From the NCBI GenBank assembly GCA_000697055.1, contig JNDT01002308.1, forward strand, positions 1 through 11,136: DNA of 11,136 nt. Direction: 5' to 3'. Every line of letters starts with the position of its first letter. The stretch's first letter is position 1. Origin of the DNA: Saksenaea vasiformis B4078. Its lineage: Eukaryota; Mucoromycota; Mucoromycetes; Mucorales; Saksenaeaceae. Below, in pieces: positions 1 to 8,488 of the stretch. The notes beneath the pieces are model-generated. The model searched no databases. It was not told where the DNA came from and saw nothing but the letters and a program-made list of their open reading frames with translations. Position numbers and translations under genes: made by a program.

Positions 1-1
1 C

Positions 2-905
2 ACTCTTTTACATCGAATGTTTCCCTGCAAAGACCCTATCTTTGCTCAGCACTGTGCATTGATCTGTCTCAATCCCTATCTTTCTCTCCGCGACTCTCTG
101 ACTACTATCGATCAGAGATGTATTGTAGCTACTGTCTATAATACCGACAATCAGCCCCTATGCCGAATCAGGAACATTTATGCTCCAGCTCAACGTTCTC
201 AACGAACAGCCTTTTATGACCAACTCTACGAGCTCATACATACACTCCCAATATCAGAGCAATGGATCATCATGGGAGATTTCAATATGCAACTTCACAA
301 TCCTCAACCAGCTCGCATCAAACCATGGATCGACTGGCTCAACACTGCATGCGATGACAAATCACCCAAGTCTGCTTCCTCTAGGCCACTCCCTACTTAC
401 TTTCACCACAACCAGCGAACAGCCATCGACTATATTTTCGGTCACCACAGGCTCTCGCCACGTATGGTAAATCTGCAACAACATTTTCTTCCATCTGCAT
501 GGACAGATCATACTCTTCTTACGGTGGACCTCGCCCAGACTCAGTCTGACCTTGGCCCAGGCGTATGGCGTTTTAACCCTAGCTTGTTATCTGATGCATC
601 TTTCTGCGAACTCTTGACTATTAGCATGGATAGCTTTTTCCAGCATAGCCAAGATAGACCTGACACACCACAAATCCAATGGGATCAACTCAAAGAGGTC
701 ATCAAATGGGTGGCCATTCTTTTTGCACAGCGAAAGCAGAAAAATCGGAAGGAAACCGTCAGAGACTTGCAGCAACAACGTCAAGTAGCGCTAGCACGAA
801 CAGTGGATGATCACACAACAGCACAGCATAGCGAAAAACTGCGCCGCATCGAACTACAGCTGAATGAACAGATGCAGGACGAAACGCAACAATTATCAAT
901 TATTA
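2..905 (+). pseudogene. LINE-A ORF2, endonuclease domain and linker (partial)
   Basis: This is the apurinic-endonuclease-like domain that nicks target DNA to prime reverse transcription. The frame is already open at base 2, and residues before the first ATG (17) align with LINE-D ORF2, so ATG 17 is not the true start. Visible motifs are WIIMGDFN with its catalytic Asp at 278-280, an AIDYIF block near 424-441, and W-TDH with Asp-His at 506-511, the C-terminal catalytic pair of this family. A basic, Gln/Arg-rich linker follows (about 660-890) and matches the linker in LINE-D at 10667-10930. The frame is lost near 900-910; the LINE reading continues in frame 1. Confidence 0.9.
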
Positions 906-2310
906 TTGCGAACAGCCCACACGGTGGCATGAAAAAGGAGAGCGCAGCAACAAGTAGTTTTTTCGGATACTCAGACAACGCCAGAGACAACAGACCATTT
1001 CTACAATACATAACCCTGATACCGGCTATACAGCTGTCGCAATGGGCGAGATTTTAGCTGAGGCACGCAATTTTTATGAAAAGCTGTATGCTACAGAAGA
1101 TATCAACCAAAGGGCAGTACAGAGCCTATTAGATGCAATTCCAATAGACGCCCGTCTAGACCAGCGCTCACGACATGATCTAATCCGGGATCCATCAATG
1201 GATGATCTCCTAAGTATTATTACGCATGCTCCCTCAGGCAAAAGTCCAGGATTAGACGGTCTCCCCTTTGAATTACACAAACATTTGGTCCATAGTCAAA
1301 GCAATATCAAGAACTGATGCTCAAGGTCGTTCAGGATGCTCTCCAAGACAAGTTCCTGGTCTCATGGATGCAAACCAGAATGGTGCTTCTATTGAAAAAA
1401 GGCGACCCGCAACTGCTCTCGAATTGGAGACCGCTCTCCATGATCAACACAGATGCCAAAATCTTTACTAAACTGCTTGCCAATCGGCTCAACCAAGTAT
1501 TACCGCAACTGATCAACCCGTATCATACTGGGATCCTTTGGAACCGCCTCATCAGTGACGATAGATGGACAACGCAAACACTGATGGCCCATTTCCAGTC
1601 CCACATGCCAGACCTTCCTGCAGTAGGGGTCCTTTTTGATCAAGAAAAGGCTTATGATCAGGTTCATCCTGATTATCTACGGCAGGTGTTAAATTGCTTC
1701 GGTATACCAGCCCAATTGGTTGACGACATCAGTTCCTTATCCTTTGGGACCGATATCTCCATCTCAATTAATGGATGGCTAGCCCCCACCCTACCACAAA
1801 AGCAGGAGCTTCGGCAAGGTGATCCTCTATCACCGCTTTTGTTCAACTTGTGTTTGAACCAATGTTACGGTCGATCCTGGCTTCCACGACAGTACATGGA
1901 GTATCATTTCCTGGAAGCTGTAGTGATACCAGCGTCAAATACCTAGCCTATGCAGACGATCTCTTAGTGTTCCTTCGAAGCACTAGTGAATGGCAACCGC
2001 TCCTGGATCTTTTCTCCACATATGGGGCAGCTTCAAACGCGCGACTCAACTTGCAGAAGACGTCGGTTTTCTCCCTTGCTGGTACAACCCACAGTGAATG
2101 GATACAGCTGCTAGAGTCGTTCAACATTCCTTGGCATGACAGCCGGTGCAATGAATCTCTGATATACTTAGGATATCCCGTACATTCTTCGAGGACACAA
2201 CTACAGCAGTTTCTAGATGGTATTTATGCAAAAATCGCTCGCCATGTGGATATAATGAAACAGCGCCATTTATCGATTCAAGGCAAGGGGATCATTGCTA
2301 ACTCAGTCTG
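906..2310 (+). pseudogene. LINE-A ORF2, reverse transcriptase domain (broken)
   Basis: Copies element RNA into DNA at the nicked target. After the shift near 905 the protein continues in frame 1 (WHEKGER block, then a stop at 955-957) through SGKSPGLDGLPFE near 1236-1272, an upstream RT motif. A shift near 1295 leads to frame 0, which carries KKGDP and NWRPLSM (about 1395-1445), motif A with FDQEKAYD (Asp at 1638-1640) and motif B RQGDPLSPLLF (1812-1844). Another shift near 1845-1852 leads to frame 2 and motif C, YADD at 1949-1960. All catalytic aspartates are present, but in three frames, so no active enzyme can be made. The frame changes again near 2305-2315. Confidence 0.93.
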
Positions 2311-3646
2311 TCGCGGCTTTGGCATGTCTTACGAGTGGTAGTAGTAGCCCCAGGGGAATGGCTGACACGATGTCAACGCCTTATTCGCTCGTTTCTGGTA
2401 CCTTTCTTTCCCGCCTCATCATGGTCACGCTTATGTCAGAGTAAAAAGACAGGCGGTGTGGGACTTGTGAATATCCACCAACAACACCTGGCGCTCCATT
2501 CGATCTATTTGCAACGGCTGGTTCGAGACAATCACAACGAACGCATTCTTTTTATTAATCCGGTTATCCGTCCTCTTCTAAGTTTCTACTGAGGCCGTAG
2601 CTTCATCGCGTTCTTAATGCATCCAAAGGGTTTTAGGAACCGCCTGCGACGGATACCACAGTTAGCACACCTGTGTAGACTTGTCTTGACTCCCCCAGTG
2701 CTCTCCATCAACTCTCAGTGGCCAAGCAAGATCCTTCTTGGATTACCGCTAAAGGCTGCCTTGCAGAATGGTTCTACCTTCCAACACCTGCAACGCATCC
2801 CAATTGCTCATACTGTCGATACCTTCCTAGAGCATAACAACCATCCAGGCATAATTTTTTATCCCTACGAGGCATCAACCTGCAATGGCTAGACATGGGT
2901 CAACCCAAATGGCATCCAGCCATTCAGTCAAAAATCGAAGCTGGATTTATGCGCCGTCTCACTGTATCACCATCTACTAGTAATAACCTATCGACGGTTT
3001 TCTCTCAATGGACTGGCGATAGTAGCGAAAGGACCAAAATGTGTATTGGGTAAGCTCGACCAAATGGGCTACGCCGTTTGGGGACAAAGCACCATCATCA
3101 CAGGTAGTGGTCTCCCGTTCCCGTCCCCAATGGGCGACTAATACCTCCCTATTACTAATTCCAAAAGCTTGGAGATTATCCTGGTCCCTGCCTATACCGC
3201 ACCGTTCTCGAACCATATGGTGGCGCCTGCTGATCGACTGACTTTCCATACGATCCAGCCTACATCGTTGGATTCCACACCGACACCCGTCCCCTCTCTG
3301 CCCAATTTGCAACAGTGAGCCTGACACCGACTGGCATTTCTTTGTTACATGCGCATCGAAATGAGCTTTCTGGCTCACCGCGTTGTCAGACGTACAACTG
3401 TCATCAGTGATATCAACACCCGAAATGTTGTGGAAACACCTTTTTCTTGCCGAACCACTTCCGCCTAATGCACACGCTCTCTTCAGTCTACTTGGTCTAA
3501 TACTCCTAACCATTTGGCGGTGTCATTGGCAATGCATCTTTGATAAGCTCCTGTGGCACCACTCCACTGCAGTGGCCCTCTTCCGACAACTACGTAACCG
3601 CTATCACCCCACATCCTTCCCTGACTACCTCCTGCGACCCCATTAG
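2311..3646 (+). pseudogene. LINE-A ORF2, post-RT region and zf-RVT-like zinc domain (broken)
   Basis: Frame 1 carries the post-RT region (WHVLRVVVAPGEW... KKTGGVGLVNI at 2320-2590), with a TGA at 2590-2592 and the same frame continuing to 2892. Frame 0 (about 2868-3053) then frame 2 follow; the exact join near 3000-3110 is unclear. Frame 2 holds the zinc-binding domain typical of LINE ORF2 C-termini: WW.LL followed by C-P-I-C near 3299-3310 and H-F-F-V-T-C near 3335-3352. It is interrupted by stops at 3239-3241 and 3362-3364. It ends at the natural stop 3644-3646. LINE-B carries the same domain (IPH..R..WW.LL..L.IRS.L..W......CPIC), which supports the assignment. Confidence 0.85.
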
Positions 3647-3783
3647 ATTAGTTGCACCATAGCATGGTCTCTCTCTCATTCTCTGTTCTCTCGTATCGTC
3701 CATACTCTTTGTTAATTTCTAGCTAGACAATAGAGGCAATTATCAATCCTCTAATAAAGTGAATCAATACAAAAAAAAAAAAA
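3647..3783 (+). other. LINE-A 3'UTR with hairpin, AATAAA and A-tail
   Basis: Pyrimidine-rich 3'UTR. A perfect 6-bp stem (TAGAGG 3731-3736, CCTCTA 3748-3753, 11-nt loop) is followed at once by AATAAA (3753-3758), a short spacer ending ATAC, and A13 (3771-3783). This is a plausible recognition site for the element's own reverse transcriptase plus polyadenylation signal. The role is inferred; the structure and tail are seen directly. Confidence 0.75.
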
Positions 3784-4450
3784 CTCACTGGACAATCACA
3801 ATTGGTAATAAGAACCCTGGCACGGGGACTGCAGTTGGACTTCTCACTAGTAAACCGGATAACTTACGCAAATACTGGATACTACAACGATCACCAAACA
3901 TGCAAGCCCGATACCATCCACCACTTTTGATGGTTGATCACCTCTATATTCCAGTCAAACGATGGGAAGTATTCTGGTCTATCACAATTCCTCACAACGC
4001 AAGGATAGTATGGTGGGGATTACTTATCAATAATCTACCCATACGCTCCAGATTATATCAGTGGATGCCAGAGAAATTCAGATCTCCTGTATGTCCTATC
4101 TGTACACATTGTGTGGAGACAGATCTACATTTTGTAGTAGAATGCCCACCTAAATGGCTCTTTTGGCAACGAGCTCTAGATAGCTTTGGCCTATCACACT
4201 TGGCTGTGGCCCCCGCCAGAGTGTGGGATGGCCCGTTCCTCACTGACACTTCTCGAGCCTCGCCCACTCTCAGTACAGAGGTGTATCCGGTCCTCGGCCT
4301 TATCCTTGCAACCGTATGGCAACAACGCTGGCGATGTGTTTTTGATGATACTAGCTGGTCTTTGATGCTGCCATAGCTGCTCTTCAGCATGCACACGCTC
4401 GATATCTCCCTGACACCTTTCTTCCGCTTCGGCTTCATCTCAATCCTTAA
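3784..4450 (+). pseudogene. LINE-B ORF2 C-terminus with zf-RVT-like domain
   Basis: One open frame (frame 0) runs from the truncation point to a TAG at 4374-4376. It carries SITIPHNARIVWWGLL and then CPIC near 4096-4107 and H-F-V-V-E-C near 4127-4144: the zinc-binding module also seen in LINE-A, here without internal stops. The true C-terminus continues in another frame after a one-base shift near 4358-4365 (F-D-A-A-I-A-A-L-Q..., ending NP-stop at 4448-4450). That tail aligns with the LINE-A C-terminus (ALFRQLRNRYHP...). An ATG-less fragment with no RT domain, so not functional. Confidence 0.85.
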
Positions 4451-4599
4451 CTGTTCATTGCCTTCTCCGTTTAATTTCTGTCTACTGTCTCCCTCTCCAC
4501 TTTTATTAGTCTTCAGTGTCTAAACTTTCCAGGATAGCACTACCCTTATGAAAGGGTTTCTCAAATCCGTAATAAAGAATTACGATACAAAAAAAAAAA
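4451..4599 (+). other. LINE-B 3'UTR with hairpin, AATAAA and A-tail
   Basis: Contains a perfect 6-bp hairpin (ACCCTT 4542-4547, loop ATGA, AAGGGT 4552-4557), then AATAAA at 4571-4576, a spacer ending ATAC, and A11 at 4589-4599. The layout is like LINE-A but the stem sequence differs, so structure rather than sequence may be what is kept. Confidence 0.7.
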
Positions 4600-5043
4600 T
4601 AAAGAAGCATACACTGCAATTGCATCAAAACGTGAGAAGAATCCTGAGGATCTTCTGAATTATTTAAACAAGTATGAATCATGCATATACAAAAAAAAAA
4701 AACTTATTGGGGTCATATTACTACAATATGTTGGACCATGAGCAGAAACGTTCCAACATTTTGGAGCCCGTTCATCTCAAAGGTTCGAACAAGAACAGAA
4801 AGAACTTGACCATGAGTATCGCTATAGATTGCTCATAGACAGGAAAGATGACAGAACGATGATGCAACACCTCCCTGTGAAGAATTAGTAAGAGGGGAAA
4901 CAATAAGAAAATACTTTGAGACTCTTGGTAGAGGTTTATTCAGAAGTAAAGATGATGATTACAGATGTCTACCAGCATTATTTATACTGTTCAAATGCTT
5001 ATTGAATATCTTAGTAATCAGAGGACGCATAAGCTCTGAGTAA
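4600..5043 (+). pseudogene. Decayed coding-like remnant, unassigned (possibly MULE transposase)
   Basis: Frame 2 from the LINE-B tail encodes a hydrophilic, protein-like stretch (EAYTAIASKREKNPEDLL..., then YKKKKLIGVILLQY) with a TGA at 4739-4741. It continues past it (FQHFGARSSQRFEQEQ...) to a TAG at 4886-4888. Frame 1 takes over from about 4858 (ELVRGETIRKYFETLGRG...) to a TAA at 5041-5043. The HFG-x-x-S-x-R-x-E pattern loosely recalls the block downstream of the MULE catalytic domain, and a SWIM motif lies 480 bp downstream in the same orientation. That link is inference. I do not recognise the protein with confidence. I see nothing convincing at 5044-5295. Confidence 0.35.
4691..4702 (+). 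repeat. A12 tract preceded by ATAC
   Basis: Twelve adenines after ATATAC. It is the third ATAC-A(n) within 930 bp, after the two LINE tails. It keeps the surrounding reading frame as four Lys codons. It could be native coding sequence, a slippage tract, or a tail-only LINE insertion. Confidence 0.6.
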
Positions 5044-5295
5044 TCATCATGGATCGATGATGATCCATGATTATTAATGTCAAGTCGGAGAGCTGTCATC
5101 TAGCTGAGTCTGAATAACAATCCCATTGTTCAGGGACAGAGACGTCTGACTAATCACTGTGTCTATGCTAAGATCGTAATCATCGTAATTGTCTTGTCGC
5201 ACTAATCAAAAGATAGGGGATGTCGGAGGGTACCTTAAGATCATGACAGAATCCTATTATCTTCAGATTGTAGCTATCCGTTGTTAGATGTCTGA

Positions 5296-5628
5296 ATAGA
5301 TCAGGTTTATCTGTGGATGAAGTGCCGATGGTATGAGAAACTCAATAAAGATCGTTTAGACTTAGTGGATGAAATATGTATAATGATAATGATATGTCAA
5401 ATACGACACCCTGGCCAGATAGCCCACTACGCTATATACAGGACAAAAAGGCAGTTGAGTGCGGCATGACACCTTAAAGAAAGGATTGCGAGCGAGACGA
5501 CATCCACGTCTGATGAGAATTGTACATGTTCTGCACAGTACAACTATCGTTTACTTTGCAGACATGATTTGTTAGAAAGAGTCGATCCTATAGGAATATC
5601 AGAGATATCAACCAGATGGTTTCTAAAC
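5296..5628 (+). pseudogene. Decayed MULE-like transposase C-terminus with SWIM zinc motif
   Basis: Frame 1 is open from 5296 apart from one TGA at 5467-5469. It encodes a charged helix-rich stretch (WYEKLNKDRLDLVDE), then HPGQIAHYAIYRTKRQLS, then the motif C-x-C (5521-5529), nine residues, C-x-H (5557-5565). This is the SWIM pattern CxCx(n)CxH, found at the C-terminus of Mutator-like transposases and FAR1-type proteins. It is followed by DLL......ISEISTRWFL, resembling the usual I..RW.L ending of that domain. Coding likeness fades near 5625, where LINE-C sequence on the other strand begins. The catalytic DDE region is not seen. An alternative is another SWIM protein of the host, but the TE context favours a transposon. 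Confidence 0.5.
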
Positions 5629-5993
5629 AAAGCACTGTTAGGATGTCATGGAAGTGGAGTTGGACAAATTCTCCATCTGTTGGTCCCATTGGTGTTGCTC
5701 CGTACGGGATATTTCTGTATGCAAAACCCTTTTGAATTGCTGTGGTTGTATCAGTAGCCCTCTTGAGGTGGGCCTGTAGAAGAGATCTGCGTCCAGGAGC
5801 TGGATAAACACTTTGGAGATGTTGGTACATCTGTGCCAAAGTCAAATAGCACTGTTTCTGGTTGAAGAGCATGGTGCAAGGCAGCCGGAGCAAGTTGAGA
5901 GCGAAATGTTACTGAGTATTCAGTATGTTCAAAGACAAAGACAATGAGAGGCTTAGTTCGGAACTGTAGAGGTAGGCCTAGAAGCGCCACAGA
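5600..5993 (-). pseudogene. LINE-C: decayed ORF1 fragment, opposite orientation
   Basis: On the - strand, one frame (5990 to about 5830) encodes AALHHALQPETVLFDFGT, matching AALQRALRPGGVFFDFGT of LINE-D ORF1. After a shift near 5830 a second frame encodes QMYQHLQSVYPAPGRRSLL... AIQKGFAYRNIPYGATP... FVQLHFHDI. That matches VYQELKKDF... PIPSRRALL... AITEGFEMNGVLYKGTP... FTQVHLHDL of LINE-D. Homology becomes weak below about 5625. Upstream (5994-6203, same frame as 5990, with a TAG at 6000-6002) may be a degenerate N-terminus, but I cannot align it well. The zinc knuckles are absent, so this copy is truncated before the 3' half of ORF1. Confidence 0.8.
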
Positions 5994-6371
5994 CCACCGC
6001 TATACCTCAGCGGGAGTCCACTGTTGACAATGGCGGGTAGTGGAAGAGTCTGCACGCATTGTATCTCGTTCAGGGCATACTTGGTCAAGATGTTTTGGCT
6101 TGCTCTGTTTTGTAATCGGATAAACATTTAGGTCATCTAAAAAAATTTCCCAAGTGCTTGAGCCTGCGCACCACTGGGTAAATATTAAACCGAGGGATTT
6201 CATGGGCTTTTTAGCATGCCCAAAATTTTTTTTTCTTTTTCAAAAGAAAATTGGGTCGGCCGAAAAGAATTTTCTTGGGAAGAAAGAATTTTTTCAGCAT
6301 CCAAGTGACCAAAAAAAGATGATATACATTCGACGCTTAAGTCTCCACACACATTCGTCGCTAATAGACAA

Positions 6372-6662
6372 TAGCGCAGAATGTAGCAAAAAATATGGCA
6401 GCAAAATTAACCTACCCCGGAACAGAAATTTGCGTAAAATGGAGCAAACTGGACAGGCACAATTTTTTTTGTTGCTTTTGAGAAAATTTTTTTGTCGATT
6501 TAGACGGAAATGATTATTTAGTTATATTTTTGATTACTGAAATGGCAAAAGTTTTATTTTTTGACGCTAGTTACCAAAAATTTTGCTTTTATTTGTCGCT
6601 AAATTGAATTAATATTAGTAATATTATGCTTTATTTCACTATAATTTTTACATTCTGCGCTA
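6372..6662. repeat. 14-bp perfect inverted repeat, arms 6372-6385 and 6649-6662
   Basis: TAGCGCAGAATGTA at 6372-6385 is the exact reverse complement of TACATTCTGCGCTA at 6649-6662. The arms enclose 263 bp of AT-rich DNA with no ORF. Some weaker similarity extends inward from both arms. Confidence 0.7.
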
Positions 6663-6683
6663 ACAATGGGTTGCATGGGGCTC

Positions 6684-6838
6684 TCCTAGTAAGGAAATTT
6701 TGACGGCTTAATTATTTATCCGGGATGTAAACTGGGTAGCCCAAAAAAAATGAGGGTCCCTCCCTTTTTTTTTGAGAGTAAAAAGGTCTTCCCGCTAAAG
6801 AATTTTTTTGGCGGCTTAATCTTTTATCCGACGTAAAC
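6684..6838 (+). repeat. Imperfect direct repeat (6684-6732 and 6790-6838) upstream of ORF1
   Basis: Two units of about 49 bp, offset by about 106 bp, share CGGCTTAAT, then TTTATCCG, then GTAAAC in the same order (6704-6732 and 6812-6838), with looser similarity upstream. The second copy ends where the LINE-D ORF1 frame opens. This resembles tandem 5'UTR monomers seen in some LINEs; that role is inferred. A similar motif lies on the - strand at 6176-6192, before LINE-C. Confidence 0.6.
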
Positions 6839-6844
6839 AAACAA

Positions 6845-8121
6845 CAAGAAGAGAGACGACAACCAAGCTTTGCCGATCACGGAAAAAGCTCACTACCAGC
6901 GCATGGCACTGGTCAGCAGGCCCAGAGACAGGGTTCCTGGGCACAAGTGTCGAGACGCAATCGCCCACATTCAGCAATCACTAGAATTCGTAAAAAAGCA
7001 ATCATTCTCAAAGAGGATGAAAAGTTTCCCAAGGAACAGAGAGCTCTTCAGGCAACCGCTGCTTTGCAGCGTGCTCTTCGCCCAGGAGGCGTCTTTTTTG
7101 ATTTTGGCACTACATTCCCCAATAAGGCAATTGTCTATCAAGAATTGAAAAAGGACTTTGATCAAGTACTTGGTGCAAAGCCAATTCCCAGTCGCCGCGC
7201 TCTACTGGAAGTCTGTTTTGGAGATGAACAACAAACGCGGAAAGCTATCACGGAGGGCTTTGAGATGAATGGAGTTCTCTACAAGGGTACACCTACGGTG
7301 GCTTCAGAGACAAAATTTACCCAGGTCCATTTACACGACCTGCCTCTATATAAGAGAGATGACCTACTGAAGGGAATTAAAAATGCTATGGATCATTTGG
7401 GAAAAATTATGCAGGTGCACATATATGTTGATTATGAGACAGATATGTTTGAAGGCGAAGCTACTGTGGTATTGGACCGTACGGTCCGTGATGATACAAC
7501 AGAAGATCAATATGCAGCCTTGGATGAACGTGAGTACTATTTCCCTGATTGGGAAATGATGATCAGTGCTACTTTCAAAGGGTGCCCACCAAAATGCAGA
7601 TACTGCGGTGGCCCTCATCGAAAGTCTTAATGTTCTAGATTGGCAGCTATCAAATCCTATGGTTGTAATGGTAGAGGACATATCCGCCGCCGGTGTCCCT
7701 TTCAAGGAAAAGATGAGAAATACCAACTAGAACCAATGAGTTCCAACAACCAGGTGGAAGAGGTCAACGACAGTGAAATGATCGCTGCCTATGAAAAGAT
7801 GAACGATCACATCACCAGCACAGCAACACCAATCAAGTTGGTTACGGAAACTGATACAGTTGCGTGCACTAATATGCAGGACAAATGATAGTGGATGAAA
7901 ACCGTGAATTGAGTAGCAAAAAGCGCCCTCTCGACCAAACAGAGTTGGAGGAGGAAAGTCATAATGAAGTTGTTGTGGTACCTTTACCACGTCATGATCA
8001 TAACGGAGCGGTCTTGCGCTCCCACAGCTCACTCTGCACACGTTCCCCATCCAATACAATTCACCAAACAGATCGGCAACCACAGGACAAACTCACAGTT
8101 ACGGGCGCTCCGCCCTCATGA
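6845..8121 (+). pseudogene. LINE-D ORF1: gag-like RNA-binding protein with two CCHC zinc knuckles
   Basis: ORF1 proteins coat LINE RNA. Frame 2 is open from upstream without an early ATG (a GTG lies at 6947), so the start is lost or unclear. Around 7093-7470 it shows FFDFGTTFP, VHLHDLP, then MQVHIYVD and FEGEATVVLD, an RRM/DUF4283-like pattern. The first zinc knuckle is C-x2-C-x3-H-x4-C (Cys 7595, Cys 7604, His 7616, Cys 7631), cut by a TAA at 7628-7630. The second is S-x2-C-x4-H-x4-C (7655-7696), with TCC where Cys is expected. The frame ends with a TGA at 7886-7888. The C-terminal tail continues in frame 1 (SSKKRPLDQTELEEE...) from ATG 7885 to TGA 8119-8121. Its acidic/polar tail lacks known domains. 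Confidence 0.85.
8118..8121 (+). promoter_or_regulatory. ATGA stop-start overlap between ORF1 and ORF2
   Basis: The TGA closing the ORF1 tail (8119-8121) overlaps the ATG of ORF2 (8118-8120). In some LINEs such overlaps let ribosomes terminate and reinitiate on ORF2; here that is inference. A second ATGA occurs at 7885-7888 inside ORF1. Confidence 0.6.
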
Positions 8122-8486
8122 AAGCACACCAACTGCGCGTGGCCACCTTGAATGCTCGTAGCATTCTGAAGGTGACAAATCAACCGATTCAAGCAGAAAT
8201 GTCTTCCTTTTTACTCTCTCATTCCCTTTCCCTGGATATTCTCGCACTACAAGAAACCGCTCATTTACATCACTGCTCGTATCCACATCTAACACCGAAA
8301 GACCTAGACCATTTACACCGCATATTCCTTCACACCAATGCAATTTTCTCACAGCATTGTGCAATTATTTGTCTCAATCCGTTCTATACACTCACCAGTG
8401 CATTTGTTACTATAGACGAGCGATGCGTCACTGCAACAGTCTGTTCCACGGATGGGGGTGGTGCTCTCGGTCAGATCGCCGTAATT

Positions 8487-8488
8487 TA
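8487..8488 (+). repeat. Left TA target-site duplication
   Basis: TA directly before the left terminal repeat, paired with TA at 9830-9831. TA duplication is the hallmark of Tc1/mariner insertion. Confidence 0.9.

Larger units (their letters stand above)
1..3783 (+). mobile_element. LINE-A: decayed APE-type non-LTR retrotransposon, 5' end outside window
   Basis: The order of domains seen is AP-endonuclease-like, reverse transcriptase, zf-RVT-like zinc domain, short 3'UTR, AATAAA and an A13 tail at 3771-3783. This is the order of ORF2 in L1-type LINEs. ORF1 and the first part of the endonuclease lie to the left of the window. Reading across all three + frames gives one continuous ORF2 product broken by about six frameshifts and at least four in-frame stops (955, 2590, 3239, 3362), so the copy is dead. 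Related to LINE-D but a different subfamily: around the GDFN motif about 15 of 27 residues match. Clade not resolved. Confidence 0.92.
3784..4599 (+). mobile_element. LINE-B: 5'-truncated 3' end of a related LINE
   Basis: Begins directly after the A13 tail of LINE-A and ends in its own AATAAA plus A11 tail (4589-4599). Only the end of ORF2 and the 3'UTR are present, the usual outcome of incomplete target-primed reverse transcription. The tail architecture (AATAAAG, about 12 nt, ATAC, then A-run) matches LINE-A. No target-site duplication can be verified because the left flank is LINE-A itself. Confidence 0.85.
6204..6840. other. AT-rich non-coding spacer between two head-to-head LINE ORF1 copies
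   Basis: No credible coding region on either strand; the open stretches here are low-complexity Phe/Lys runs. Long A and T runs alternate. It holds a hairpin (AAGAAAATT 6244-6252 with AATTTTCTT 6268-6276, around the palindrome TCGGCCGA at 6256-6263), a 14-bp inverted repeat and a direct repeat, listed separately. It may be LINE 5'UTR, or a small non-autonomous element. Confidence 0.6.
8118..8488 (+). pseudogene. LINE-D ORF2 endonuclease, N-terminal part up to the Tc1-like insertion
   Basis: Starts at the ATG of the ATGA overlap. The first residues LRVATLNARSIL carry the Asn of the first AP-endonuclease motif, and DILALQET carries the conserved Glu. The following block (LHRIFLHTNAIFSQHCAIICLNP) matches the start of LINE-A in this window. 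The frame reaches ...GQIAVIY and then runs into the Tc1-like terminal repeat at 8489, where it meets a stop about 30 bases on. It is continued at 9830 in register once one TA is discounted. Confidence 0.9.

Noticed and set aside
2977..3513. 178-codon open frame on the - strand
   Set aside because: Lies over the LINE-A zinc-domain region, whose + strand reading aligns with LINE-B; the - strand protein has no family features.
6154..6513. 119-codon + strand open frame
   Set aside because: Product is dominated by Phe/Lys runs from A/T tracts and lies in the AT-rich spacer; no family features.
6870..7148. Alternative frame overlapping the ORF1 N-terminus
   Set aside because: The other frame aligns with LINE-C ORF1; this one does not.
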